The notes below the pieces were generated by a model. That model made no database searches. It was not told the DNA's origin and was given only the letters and a program-made list of their open reading frames with translations. A DNA stretch of 64,000 bases from Actinacidiphila alni (GTDB lineage Bacteria > Actinomycetota > Actinomycetes > Streptomycetales > Streptomycetaceae), in contig NZ_FONG01000001.1 in assembly GCF_900112845.1 (NCBI RefSeq), forward strand, positions 645,957 through 709,956. Direction: 5' to 3'. Both the position numbers and the translations under genes were made by a program. Shown here one piece after another: positions 1-8,165 of this stretch. How positions within the stretch are numbered: position 1 is the first letter of the stretch; each line of letters starts with the position of its first letter.

Positions 1-2
1 TG

Positions 3-2225
3 TGGACCCGCGGCCACGCCGTCACGGCGCTGTCGCGGTATGTGGACGACCCGCCGCAGACGGTCCTCACGGCGCTGACCCGCGCGGCCCGCACGTATCC
101 GCGGCTGCGGACGGCCCTGGCGGGCGACAGTCCCTCCGGGCTGTGGCTCGACCGGGCCGGGGCGCTGGCCTTCCTGCGGGACGCGGCACCAGGGCTGGCC
201 GGAGCCGGGTTCGGGGTGCTGGTCCCGTCCTGGTGGCAGCGCAAGCCCGCGCTCGGCCTGGCGCTGACCCTGCGGGAACCCCAGCCCGGGACGGTCGAGA
301 CGTCGAGCGTCGCCGACCGGGACTCGATCGTGGCCTTCCGCTGGCGGGCGGCGCTCGGCGACCTGACGCTCACCGAGAAGGAACTCACCGCGCTCGCCGC
401 CGCCCGGCAGCCCCTGGTCCGGCTGCGCGGCCAGTGGACCGAGGTCGATCCCGCGCGGATCGCCGCCGTGCTCGCCTTCCTGGAGCGGGCGGGCAGCGGT
501 GTGATGACCACCGGTCAGGCGCTGCGGATCGCCCTGGACCCGACCGCGGCCGAGGCGGGTCTGCCCATCACCGTCGTCCGGGTGGAGGAGGCGGCCGAGG
601 AGTCCGCGGGCCGGGCCCGACGGCTCGCCGGCCTCGACGCGCTGCTGCGCGGCGGCGCCGACCACCGGCCGCGGCCCGTCGCCGTACCCGCCGGCTTCAC
701 CGCGACGCTGCGCCCGTACCAGCAACGCGGCCTCGACTGGCTCGTGTTCCTGTCCCGGCTCGGCCTCGGCGCCGTGCTCGCCGACGACATGGGGCTCGGC
801 AAGACCGCGCAGACGCTCGCCTTGCTGGCCGTCGAACGCGGCCAGGACACCCAGGACATCCGGGACACCCAGGACATCCGGGACGTCGGGGACGCGCCGG
901 ACGCCGGAGCCGGAACGCCGTACGGGCCGACCCTCGTCGTCTGCCCGATGTCGCTGGTCGGCAACTGGCGGCGCGAGACGGCCGCCTTCGCCCCCGACCT
1001 GCGGGTGTACGTGCACCACGGTTCGGGCCGGCGCAGCGGTACGGAGCTGGCCGCGGCGGTAAGGGGCGCCGACCTGGTGATCACCACTTACGGACTGGTC
1101 CAGCGCGACCATGAGGCGCTGTCCGCCGTCACCTGGCGGCGGCTGGTCGTGGACGAGGCGCAAAGCGTCAAGAACAGCGCCACCCACCAGTACCGCGCGC
1201 TGCGCGCGCTCCCCGCACGCCACCGCGTCGCACTCACCGGCACCCCCGTGGAGAACCGGCTCGCGGAACTGCACGCGCTGCTCGACCTGGTGAACCCCGG
1301 GCTGTTCGGCAGCGCCGCCGCCTTCAAGGAGCGGTACGCGATCCCGGTCGAGCGGGACGGCGACGCCGCCGTCGCCGCCGAACTGCGCCGCCGCACCGGG
1401 CCATTCGTACTGCGCCGGCTGAAGTCGGACCCGGCGATCGCCCGCGAGCTGCCCGAGAAGCAGCGGATCAAGGTGGTGTGCAATCTGACCGCCGAGCAGG
1501 CCGCCCTCTACCGCGCGGTCGTCGCCGACATGCTGGCCCGGATCGACGAGACCCGCGGGCTGCGCCGCCGCGCCCACGTCCTGGCCGCCCTCGGCAGGCT
1601 CAAACAGGTCTGCAACCACCCCGCGCACTTCCTCGGCGACGGCTCCGCTCTGGCGGGGCGCTCGGGCAAACTCGCCCGTCTGGAGGAAACCCTGGAGGCG
1701 GCGCTCGCCGCCGGCGACAAGACGCTGTGCTTCACCCAGTACGCCGCCTTCGGCACCATGCTGCGGCCCTATCTGGCCCGGCGGCTCGGCACCGAGGTGC
1801 TGTTCCTGCACGGCGGCGCCCCGGCGCGCAGCCGTGAGGAGACGGTCGCCCGCTTCCAGGACGCCGAAGGCCCCGCCGTCTTCCTGCTCTCCCTCAAGGC
1901 GGGCGGCACCGGCCTCAATCTCACCGCCGCCCGCCAGGTCGTCCACATCGACCGCTGGTGGAATCCCGCCGTCGAGGACCAGGCCACCGACCGCGCCTTC
2001 CGGATTGGCCAGCCCCGCGACGTGCAGGTCCGCACCTTCGTCTGCGCCGGCACCGTCGAGGAGCGCATCGACACCATGATCGAGTCCAAACGCGCCCTCG
2101 CCGACGCCGCCGTTTCCTCCGTCCCCGCCGCGGACGCGTCGGCCGCCTCCTGGCTGGCCGACCTCACCACGGCCGAACTCCGCGACGCCCTGGGCCTGTC
2201 GGAGGAGGAGGCGGTGAGCGAATGA
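3..2225 (+). CDS. SNF2-family DEAD/DEAH helicase, 5' partial
   Basis: ATP-dependent Swi2/Snf2 translocase, probably acting on protein-DNA complexes in the cytoplasm; its client is unknown. The reading frame is open from base 3, so the true start lies outside the window and 740 codons are visible; the GTG at 42 is internal. In order come an N-terminal SNF2-associated region, motif I DDMGLGKT (783-806), motif II DEAQ (1152-1163), an LTGTP motif III region, and the C-terminal helicase half ending in motif VI, QATDRAFRIGQ (1980-2012). An 18-bp tandem duplication just after motif I inserts a repeated DTQDIR stretch. A SWIM zinc-finger gene follows 79 bp downstream on the same strand, a common pairing in actinobacteria, so the two products may act together. 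Family assignment is secure; the cellular role is not. Confidence 0.93.
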   Translation, partial: WTRGHAVTALSRYVDDPPQTVLTALTRAARTYPRLRTALAGDSPSGLWLDRAGALAFLRDAAPGLAGAGFGVLVPSWWQRKPALGLALTLREPQPGTVETSSVADRDSIVAFRWRAALGDLTLTEKELTALAAARQPLVRLRGQWTEVDPARIAAVLAFLERAGSGVMTTGQALRIALDPTAAEAGLPITVVRVEEAAEESAGRARRLAGLDALLRGGADHRPRPVAVPAGFTATLRPYQQRGLDWLVFLSRLGLGAVLADDMGLGKTAQTLALLAVERGQDTQDIRDTQDIRDVGDAPDAGAGTPYGPTLVVCPMSLVGNWRRETAAFAPDLRVYVHHGSGRRSGTELAAAVRGADLVITTYGLVQRDHEALSAVTWRRLVVDEAQSVKNSATHQYRALRALPARHRVALTGTPVENRLAELHALLDLVNPGLFGSAAAFKERYAIPVERDGDAAVAAELRRRTGPFVLRRLKSDPAIARELPEKQRIKVVCNLTAEQAALYRAVVADMLARIDETRGLRRRAHVLAALGRLKQVCNHPAHFLGDGSALAGRSGKLARLEETLEAALAAGDKTLCFTQYAAFGTMLRPYLARRLGTEVLFLHGGAPARSREETVARFQDAEGPAVFLLSLKAGGTGLNLTAARQVVHIDRWWNPAVEDQATDRAFRIGQPRDVQVRTFVCAGTVEERIDTMIESKRALADAAVSSVPAADASAASWLADLTTAELRDALGLSEEEAVSE
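846..881 (+). repeat. 18-bp exact tandem duplication inside the SNF2 gene
   Basis: Two identical 18-bp units (846-863 and 864-881), each built of two 9-bp halves beginning GAC, followed by decayed 9-bp copies to about 905. They encode DTQDIR twice between helicase motif I and the next conserved block, a position where SNF2 proteins tolerate insertions. Length is a multiple of three, so the frame is kept. Confidence 0.9.
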
Positions 2226-2304
2226 CACCCGCACGGCGTGTCGTCGGACGCCCGCCCGCATCCACTCGGCGCCGGGCCGGCGTCGCGGGACACGGGGCCC
2301 GGAC

Positions 2305-3006
2305 ATGAGCGGCGCACGCGACAGCGGCCACGCCGGGCGCAGTTGGGCCGACCGGCTCGGCGCGCGCCTCGGGCACACGGGCGGGCCAGGGACCGGGCGG
2401 GTGAGCGGGCTCGCCGTGGCGCCGGGCCTGGTGACGGCACTGGTCGAGGACGGGGCGCCGCGGCCCTGGACCGTACGCGTGGAGCTGCCGGTGCTGAGCG
2501 ACGACGAATGGCGGCGGGCCGCGCGCGCCCTGGTCGCCGACAGCGACGCCCGCGAGGAGCTGCTGGACGGCGAACTGCCGCCGGACGCCGACGCGGTGTT
2601 CGCCCGCGCCGGGCTGCCGCTGCTGCCGGTCGGTGCGGGCGAAGCGCACATGGTGTGCGACTGCCCCGGAGGACCGCTGCCGTGCGGTCACCTGACCGCC
2701 GTGCTCACCGCGCTCGGCGCCGCCTTCGACGCCGAACCCTTTCTGCTCACCACCTGGCGCGGCCGGGACCGCCGCGCCGTCCTGGACGCCGTACGCAACG
2801 GACCGTCCGCCGCGCAGGCGCAGGACCCGGCGGGCGACGGCGATGGCACCCCCGAGGACTTCTGGGGCGGCGGCGACCTGCCCGACCGGCGCATGGCGGG
2901 CCCGGCACCAGCGGTCGCCGAACTGGGCCGGCCGGCCGTGAGCGTACGCGGCCGGACCCTGTCCGAGACCCTCGCACCCGCGTACGAGGCGTTTCTGACC
3001 TGGTGA
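2305..3006 (+). CDS. SWIM zinc-finger protein, SNF2-associated
   Basis: Small protein (233 aa) with a SWIM-type zinc finger: CDC, six residues, then CGH (2656-2691), fitting the CxCxnCxH ligand pattern. SWIM fingers bind DNA or protein and often accompany SNF2 helicases in bacteria. The N-terminal half is a helical, proline-containing region without a recognised domain; the C-terminal half is rich in D, G and P. ATG at 2305 is the best start, with no strong ribosome binding site. It lies 79 bp after the SNF2 gene on the same strand, which suggests co-transcription. The finger is directly visible; partnership with the helicase is inferred from context. Confidence 0.8.
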   Translation: MSGARDSGHAGRSWADRLGARLGHTGGPGTGRVSGLAVAPGLVTALVEDGAPRPWTVRVELPVLSDDEWRRAARALVADSDAREELLDGELPPDADAVFARAGLPLLPVGAGEAHMVCDCPGGPLPCGHLTAVLTALGAAFDAEPFLLTTWRGRDRRAVLDAVRNGPSAAQAQDPAGDGDGTPEDFWGGGDLPDRRMAGPAPAVAELGRPAVSVRGRTLSETLAPAYEAFLTW

Positions 3007-3460
3007 CCCCCGGGTGAACGGCCGGGCCCCGGGTACCTCTCCCGAGCCGGTCGGGCGGAAGGCGGGAGTCACCCGACCGGGGACATGGCGACAGGCACGG
3101 TCTGCACGCCGTTCACCGGGCGCGGGCACACTCCAAGCGGGTCCTGACCCCCAAAACGGCCGGGAATCAGGCCCCTTGGCCGACCGTCACCGTCCCGCCG
3201 CCCGGGACCGGCGATTGACCCGGGTGGCCCTGTGCCGGTACGACGCGGGCCCCGCCGACGCCTAGTCTGGACAAACCGTCCCACTTCCCGCACCGCACCG
3301 ACCCGCTTGAGGACCGTCCCGCTTCCCGCACCCAGCCACCTGCCGCACCGTCCCGCTCCCGAACCTTCGTACCGACCGCACCGTCCCGCTTCCCGCACTG
3401 CTACGCGTACCGTCCCCCGGCGGCCCCGGCCGTCGTACCGCATGCGACGAGGAGTCCCCC
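3007..3460 (+). other. 454-bp intergenic region with promoter candidates and repeats
   Basis: No convincing gene is seen here; short open frames lack ribosome binding sites and resemble nothing I recognise. It contains TTGACC (3215-3220) 18 nt before TACGAC (3239-3244), a second -10-like TAGTCT (3263-3268), then four copies of an 18-bp repeat. These probably form the promoter and long leader of the membrane protein gene at 3461. Confidence 0.45.
3275..3397 (+). repeat. Four interspersed 18-bp ACCGTCCCGCTTCCCGCA repeats
   Basis: Copies at 3275-3292 (one mismatch), 3313-3330, 3347-3360 (truncated) and 3380-3397, with a partial fifth near 3409. Start-to-start spacing is 38, 34 and 33 bp. They lie just downstream of the promoter candidates and upstream of the gene at 3461, so would be in its transcribed leader. 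Function is unknown. Confidence 0.85.
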
Positions 3461-4438
3461 GTGTCCATCGCCCGCGACGAGGTCGCAGTCTGGCAGCGCA
3501 ATTCCGTGCGGTCCGCCGCGATGCTGCTGCCGGTGGCCGCGGTCGCGGTGCTCGCCGCGAGCAAGTGGCCGATGATCGGCTCCAGCGCCGGCCGGCTGGG
3601 CGAGGCGGACGCCGCGTGGATGACCGTCGCGGTCTTCTTCGCCTGCATGACATGGGTCTGCTCGGCCACGGCACAGCAGGGCGCGGTGGTGCGCGCCCTG
3701 CCGCCCGGGCGGCTGCTGGCGGCGCAGTTCGCGGCCTCCGCGGCCAATCACGTGCTGCCCGCGGGCGTCGGCGGCAACGCCGTCAATCTGCGGTTCCTCG
3801 TGCGGCACGGCATGACGCCGTCGCGCTCGCTCGGCGCCCTCGCGGTCCGCGCGTCCGCCGCCGCGCTCAGCCGCGTCGTCCTGCTCCTCGCCCTCCTCGC
3901 GCTCTTCCCGAACGCCCTGCAACTGCACCGGGTGGCCCCGGACGGCTTCGTGCTGCCCGCCGACCCGATGGTGATCTCGGCCGTCGCGCTCGCGGTGCTC
4001 GTGGCCGGCTTCGTGGTCTGGCGGTACGCGGGCCGGGCGCGCGAGCGGGTGCGCGTCTTCCTGGCCTCGGTGGCCGAGGACGTGCGGACGCTGCACCGCG
4101 ACCGGGCCCGGATCGCGGCCCTGTGGGGAGGGTCGCTGGCCTTCCCGATGATGCACGCGCTGGTGGTGGTCGCCGTGGTCCGGGCGGTGCACGCGCCGGT
4201 ACCGGTCAGCGGCGTCCTGGTCGCGTACTTCTTCGCGAGCACCGCGGCGGGCTGGATGCCGACCCCGGCGGGGCTCGGGTCGCTCGACGCGGCGCTGGCC
4301 CTCGCGCTGGTCACCGCGGGCGCGGGCGGGGTGGCCGCGACCAGCGCGGTCCTCGGCTATCGCCTGGTCACGACCTGGCTGCCGCTGATCCCGGGTGTCG
4401 TGATGCTCGCCGTGCTCGTCAAGCGCCGCGAACTTTAA
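3461..4438 (+). CDS. Lysylphosphatidylglycerol synthase TM-region (flippase-like) membrane protein
   Basis: Integral membrane protein of 325 aa in the lysyl-PG synthase transmembrane / UPF0104 family, which contains lipid-flippase-like proteins. Family landmarks are visible: NHVLPAGVGGNAVN in the first half and a TPAGLGSLDA motif near the C terminus, the latter usually with Glu where Asp is seen here. About eight hydrophobic segments are apparent and the synthetase domain of full MprF is absent, so this is a membrane-only member. GTG at 3461 follows AGGAG (3450-3454) at good spacing. It stands alone between a repeat-containing leader and a secreted glucanase gene. Substrate cannot be inferred. 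Confidence 0.82.
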   Translation: MSIARDEVAVWQRNSVRSAAMLLPVAAVAVLAASKWPMIGSSAGRLGEADAAWMTVAVFFACMTWVCSATAQQGAVVRALPPGRLLAAQFAASAANHVLPAGVGGNAVNLRFLVRHGMTPSRSLGALAVRASAAALSRVVLLLALLALFPNALQLHRVAPDGFVLPADPMVISAVALAVLVAGFVVWRYAGRARERVRVFLASVAEDVRTLHRDRARIAALWGGSLAFPMMHALVVVAVVRAVHAPVPVSGVLVAYFFASTAAGWMPTPAGLGSLDAALALALVTAGAGGVAATSAVLGYRLVTTWLPLIPGVVMLAVLVKRREL

Positions 4439-4461
4439 GGTACAGACCTTTGCCGGAAGCC

Positions 4462-4490
4462 TTGACTCACCTATGTGCCGCCATTTAAAT
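4462..4490 (+). promoter_or_regulatory. Candidate promoter of the GH16 gene
   Basis: TTGACT (4462-4467), 17-nt spacer, TTAAAT (4485-4490), in an AT-richer patch unusual for this genome. The -35 is close to the housekeeping consensus; the -10 is weaker at its second base. A small palindrome AAGGT-ACAG-ACCTT lies just upstream (4437-4450). Confidence 0.4.
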
Positions 4491-4602
4491 CACGTCCTGA
4501 ACTAAGACGTAAGCGAAGTCTCCCGGGGTGCTCCCGCACCTCGCTGTCTGTCAGGAGCATGCCCAAAACCGATTTCTGACGACCCTACCGAGGAGTCCGG
4601 CA

Positions 4603-5880
4603 ATGTCGGCATCACCCCCCACCCGACGCATACGCCCCCTCGCGCTGCTGGCCGCCGCCGTCCTGCTGCTCTGCGGCTGGCTCCAGCAGACCGCGGCACC
4701 GCAGGCGGGCCACAGCGCGGCACGGCTCGACACCGCCCCCGCGGCGGCCACCGCGACCTTCACCGACGACTTCAACGGCCCCGCGGGAAGCGCGGTCGAC
4801 AGCTCCAAATGGGGCTACGAGACCGGTGACAACGTCAACAACCACGAACGCGAGTACTACACCAGCGGTACCCACAACGCGGCGCTCGACGGCCAGGGCA
4901 ACCTCGTCATCACCGCCCGCAAGGAGAATCCGGCCAACTACCAGTGCTGGTACGGGACCTGCCAGTACACCTCGGCCCGGCTGTCCACGCCGCAGAAGTT
5001 CACCCAGGCGTACGGCCACTTCGAGACCCGGATGAAACTGCCCCGCGGCCAGGGCATGTGGCCCGCCTTCTGGATGCTCGGCGGCGGCAACTGGCCGACC
5101 GACGGCGAGATCGACATCATGGAGAACGTCGGCTTCGAGCCGGGCAGCGTGCACGGCACCATCCACGGCCCCGGCTACTCCGGCGCCAACGGCATCGGCG
5201 CCGGATACACCCTGCCGAACGGCCAGAGCTTCTCCGACGGCTTCCACACCTTCGCCGTCGACTGGGCGCCGAACTCCATCAAGTGGTCCGTGGACGGCAA
5301 CGTCTACGAGACCCGCACCCCCGCCGACCTCGGCGGCAACCGCTGGGTGTTCGACCACCCCTTCTACCTCATCATGAACCTCGCGGTCGGCGGCTACTGG
5401 CCCGGCGACCCGAACTCGAGCACCACCTTCCCGCAGCAGCTCGTCGTGGACTACGTCCATGTCACCACCGGCGACAGCTCAGGCGGCAACCCCGGCACCG
5501 GCCACGCCATCACCGGCATCGGCGGCAAGTGCGTCGACATCGCGGGCGCCAGCAGCGCCAACGGCACCGCCGTCCAGCTCTACGACTGCAACGGCACCTC
5601 CGCCCAGTCCTGGACGGTCGGCTCCGACGGCACGATTCGCGCGCTCGGCAAGTGCCTGGACATCACGGCGGCCGGCACCGCCAACGGCACCAAGACGCAG
5701 CTCTACGACTGCAACGGCACCAACGCCCAGAAGTGGACCGTGACCGCCGCCCACGACATCGTCAATCCGGCGTCCAACCGATGCCTCGACGCGACCGGCA
5801 ACAGCTCCGCCAACGGCACCAGGCTCCAGATCTGGGACTGCACCGGGGGCGCCAACCAGAAATGGACCGTGACCGGCTGA
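4603..5880 (+). CDS. Secreted GH16 beta-glucanase with C-terminal CBM13
   Basis: Secreted glycoside hydrolase family 16 enzyme, probably an endo-1,3-beta-glucanase (laminarinase). ATG at 4603 follows AGGAG (4591-4595) and gives 425 aa: a basic/hydrophobic signal peptide (about 1-37), the GH16 domain (about 45-285) with the catalytic signature EIDIME (E169 nucleophile, D171, E174 acid/base), a short Gly/Ser linker, and a ricin-type CBM13 lectin of three QxW-type repeats (about 295-425). An upstream in-frame GTG at 4528 would precede the ribosome binding site and is unlikely. The stop codon overlaps the start of the GH18 gene (TGATG), implying translational coupling. The CBM13 is nearly identical to the N-terminal one of its neighbour. 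Exact glucan specificity is not readable from sequence alone. Confidence 0.93.
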   Translation: MSASPPTRRIRPLALLAAAVLLLCGWLQQTAAPQAGHSAARLDTAPAAATATFTDDFNGPAGSAVDSSKWGYETGDNVNNHEREYYTSGTHNAALDGQGNLVITARKENPANYQCWYGTCQYTSARLSTPQKFTQAYGHFETRMKLPRGQGMWPAFWMLGGGNWPTDGEIDIMENVGFEPGSVHGTIHGPGYSGANGIGAGYTLPNGQSFSDGFHTFAVDWAPNSIKWSVDGNVYETRTPADLGGNRWVFDHPFYLIMNLAVGGYWPGDPNSSTTFPQQLVVDYVHVTTGDSSGGNPGTGHAITGIGGKCVDIAGASSANGTAVQLYDCNGTSAQSWTVGSDGTIRALGKCLDITAAGTANGTKTQLYDCNGTNAQKWTVTAAHDIVNPASNRCLDATGNSSANGTRLQIWDCTGGANQKWTVTG

Positions 5881-6088
5881 TGCGCAAGACCACCACACTC
5901 CTGGCCGCCGGCGCCCTCGCCGCAGGCACCCTGACCGCCCTCGGCATCAGCCAGGCGTCCGGCGCCGACGCCACCGGCGCGATCACCGGCTACGGCGGCA
6001 AGTGCGTCGACATCGCGGCGGCGAGCAGCGCCAACGGCACCGCCGTCCAGCTCTACGACTGCAACGGCACCTCCGCCCAGTCCTGGAC
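5551..6088 (+). repeat. 65-bp exact direct repeat within duplicated CBM13 modules
   Basis: Bases 5551-5615 and 6024-6088 are identical over 65 bp, 473 bp apart, within a longer, strongly similar stretch covering the CBM13 lectins of the GH16 and GH18 genes. Codon register is the same in both copies, although the two genes are in different absolute frames. Confidence 0.92.
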
Positions 6089-7265
6089 CGTCTCCTCCGA
6101 CGGCAGCCTGCGCGCGCTCGGCAAGTGCATGGACGTGACCGCGGCCGGCACCGCCAACGGCACCAAGGTGCAGCTGTACGACTGCAACGGCACCAACGCG
6201 CAGAAGTGGACGGCGAGCAACGGCGCGCTGGTCAACGCCGGTTCCGGCCGCTGCCTGGACGCGACGGGCCCCAGCTCCGCCAACGGCACCCGCTTGCAGA
6301 TCTGGGACTGCGCGGGCTCCGCCAACCAGAAGTGGACGCTGCCCACCGGCGGCGGCACCCCGCCGACCACCCCGCCCAGCGGCGGCACCGGCGTCCAGGC
6401 GGTCGCGCCGTACCTCTACAACGGCTGGGGCAACCCGCCGGACCCGACGACGATCATGAACGCCACCGGCGTGAAGTGGTTCACGCTCGCCTTCGTGCTC
6501 AGCAACGGCTCCTGCAACCCGCAGTGGGACGGCGGCCGGGCGCTGACCGGCGGCGTCGACCAGAACACCATCAACAAGATCCGCGCGGCCGGCGGCGACG
6601 TCGTCCCGTCCTTCGGCGGCTACAGCGGCAACAAGCTGGAGGAGTCCTGCACCAGCGCGAGCGCGCTGGCCGGCGCCTACCAGAAGGTCATCAACGCCTA
6701 CGGCCTCAAGGCGATCGACATCGACATCGAGGCCAGTGCGTACAGCAACGGCACCGTCCAGCAGCGCACGGTCGACGCGCTGAAGACCATCAAGGCCAAC
6801 AACCCGGGCATCGTGGAGTACGTCACCATCGGCACCGGGCAGAGCGGCCCCGACACCGGCCTGATCAACAAGGCCGCCGCCTCGGGGCTGACCGTCGACA
6901 GCTGGACGATCATGCCGTTCGACTTCGGCGGCGCGGGCCAGAACATGGGCACCCTCACCACCCGGGCCGCCGACGGCCTGAAGAACGCCCTGAAGAGCGC
7001 CTACGGGTACACCGACGACCAGGCGTACCGGCACAGCGGCATCTCCTCGATGAACGGCATCACCGACAACAACGAGACCGTCACCGTCGCCGACTTCCGC
7101 ACCATCCTCGGCTACGCCCAGCAGCACCACCTGGCCCGGCTGACCTTCTGGTCCGCCAACCGGGACCGGCCCTGCCCCGGCGGTTACCCGAACGACGACA
7201 CCTGCTCCGGCGTTTCGCAGTCGGCGTGGGACTTCACCCGCACCTTCGCGCAGTACGGCGGCTGA
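5880..7265 (+). CDS. Secreted GH18 chitinase-like enzyme with N-terminal CBM13
   Basis: Secreted family 18 glycosidase of 461 aa. ATG at 5880 shares its first base with the upstream stop codon. Order: signal peptide (about 1-30, ending ASGAD), CBM13 ricin-type lectin (about 35-155), a Thr/Pro/Gly linker, then a GH18 barrel carrying the catalytic DxDxE motif in AIDIDIEAS (D280, D282, E284 as proton donor). The C terminus FTRTFAQYGG closes the barrel without further modules. GH18 enzymes cleave chitin-like beta-1,4-GlcNAc substrates using substrate-assisted catalysis; this lineage with a lectin module is usually annotated chitinase, but substrate is not proved. It is translationally coupled to the GH16 gene, suggesting joint attack on fungal cell walls (beta-1,3-glucan plus chitin). 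Confidence 0.9.
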   Translation: MRKTTTLLAAGALAAGTLTALGISQASGADATGAITGYGGKCVDIAAASSANGTAVQLYDCNGTSAQSWTVSSDGSLRALGKCMDVTAAGTANGTKVQLYDCNGTNAQKWTASNGALVNAGSGRCLDATGPSSANGTRLQIWDCAGSANQKWTLPTGGGTPPTTPPSGGTGVQAVAPYLYNGWGNPPDPTTIMNATGVKWFTLAFVLSNGSCNPQWDGGRALTGGVDQNTINKIRAAGGDVVPSFGGYSGNKLEESCTSASALAGAYQKVINAYGLKAIDIDIEASAYSNGTVQQRTVDALKTIKANNPGIVEYVTIGTGQSGPDTGLINKAAASGLTVDSWTIMPFDFGGAGQNMGTLTTRAADGLKNALKSAYGYTDDQAYRHSGISSMNGITDNNETVTVADFRTILGYAQQHHLARLTFWSANRDRPCPGGYPNDDTCSGVSQSAWDFTRTFAQYGG

Positions 7266-7379
7266 CCCCGCCCCTGGGCCGCGGGTGGCACCCCCGCGAT
7301 GGCTCTCCGCTCCCCGGCCGTGTAGGCATGGTTCCCGCGATGCACCATGCTGCGGCCGGGGAGCGGAGGCACGTCACCG

Positions 7380-8165
7380 ATGACATCCATGGACAGCGCA
7401 CAGCCGGGCGGCCCGGGACCGGGCAGCGTCATGGTCGTGGACGACGACGCGGCGGTCCGCCGCTCGCTCGGCCGCGCCCTGCGGCTGCGCGGCTTCACCG
7501 TCACCGAGGCCGACGGGGGAGCGGCCGCGCTCGACCTGCTCGCCCGCACCCCGCCGGACATCCTCGTCCTGGACATCTCCATGCCCGATGTGGACGGCAT
7601 CGAGGTGTGCCGGACGCTGCGCGCGGGCGGCGACGACCTGCCGGTCCTGGTGCTCTCCGCCCTGGACGAGGTCGCCGACCGGGTCGCCGGACTCCAGGCG
7701 GGCGCCGACGACTACCTCGTCAAACCCTTCGCCCTCGAAGAGCTGGTGCTGCGGCTGCACGCCCTGCTGCGCCGCAGGCCGCCACGACCCGACGGCCAGG
7801 TCCGCGCCTGCGGTCTCGTCCTCGACCCGGCCGCCCGCACCGCCGCGCGCGACGGCGAACCGCTGGAACTGACCCGCAGGGAGTTCGAACTCCTGGAATT
7901 CCTGGTCCGCAACGCCGGCCTGGTGCTCACCCGCGACCAGCTCCTCGACCGCGTGTGGGGGTATGACTTCGACGTCCGCACCGACGCCGTCGACACCTTC
8001 GTCAGCTATCTGCGCAAGAAGCTGGAGGCGGGCGGGCGCCCGCGCGTGCTGCACACCGTGCGGGGCGTCGGATTCGTCCTGCGGGACGACGAACGCGGGA
8101 ATCAGGGCGGCCGTGAGCGTGGCGACGACCGGTCGCACGGCGACGGCCGGGGGAGGACCCCATGA
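7380..8165 (+). CDS. OmpR/PhoB-family response regulator
   Basis: Cytoplasmic DNA-binding response regulator of 261 aa. The receiver domain (about 16-130) has the acidic pocket DDD (21-23), phospho-acceptor D65 in VLDISMPD, and the conserved K115 in LVKPF; the C-terminal winged helix (about 150-245) has the usual LTRREFELLEFL and LRKKLE segments. ATG at 7380 is chosen because GGAGG lies at 7365-7369; an upstream in-frame ATG at 7347 precedes that site. It overlaps the histidine kinase by 4 nt (ATGA), so the pair forms one translationally coupled operon. The C-terminal tail after about residue 240 is charged and low-complexity. Resembles MprA/TcrA-type regulators; target genes are not known, but the secreted gene at 9858 is a candidate. 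Confidence 0.93.
   Translation: MTSMDSAQPGGPGPGSVMVVDDDAAVRRSLGRALRLRGFTVTEADGGAAALDLLARTPPDILVLDISMPDVDGIEVCRTLRAGGDDLPVLVLSALDEVADRVAGLQAGADDYLVKPFALEELVLRLHALLRRRPPRPDGQVRACGLVLDPAARTAARDGEPLELTRREFELLEFLVRNAGLVLTRDQLLDRVWGYDFDVRTDAVDTFVSYLRKKLEAGGRPRVLHTVRGVGFVLRDDERGNQGGRERGDDRSHGDGRGRTP

Noticed and set aside
3014..3265. 83-codon forward frame in the leader of the flippase-like gene
   Set aside because: No ribosome binding site, no recognisable fold, and it runs through promoter-like sequence.
4612..5460. Reverse-strand frame opposite the GH16 gene
   Set aside because: Antisense of a complete glucanase; V/G/A-rich shadow with no motif.
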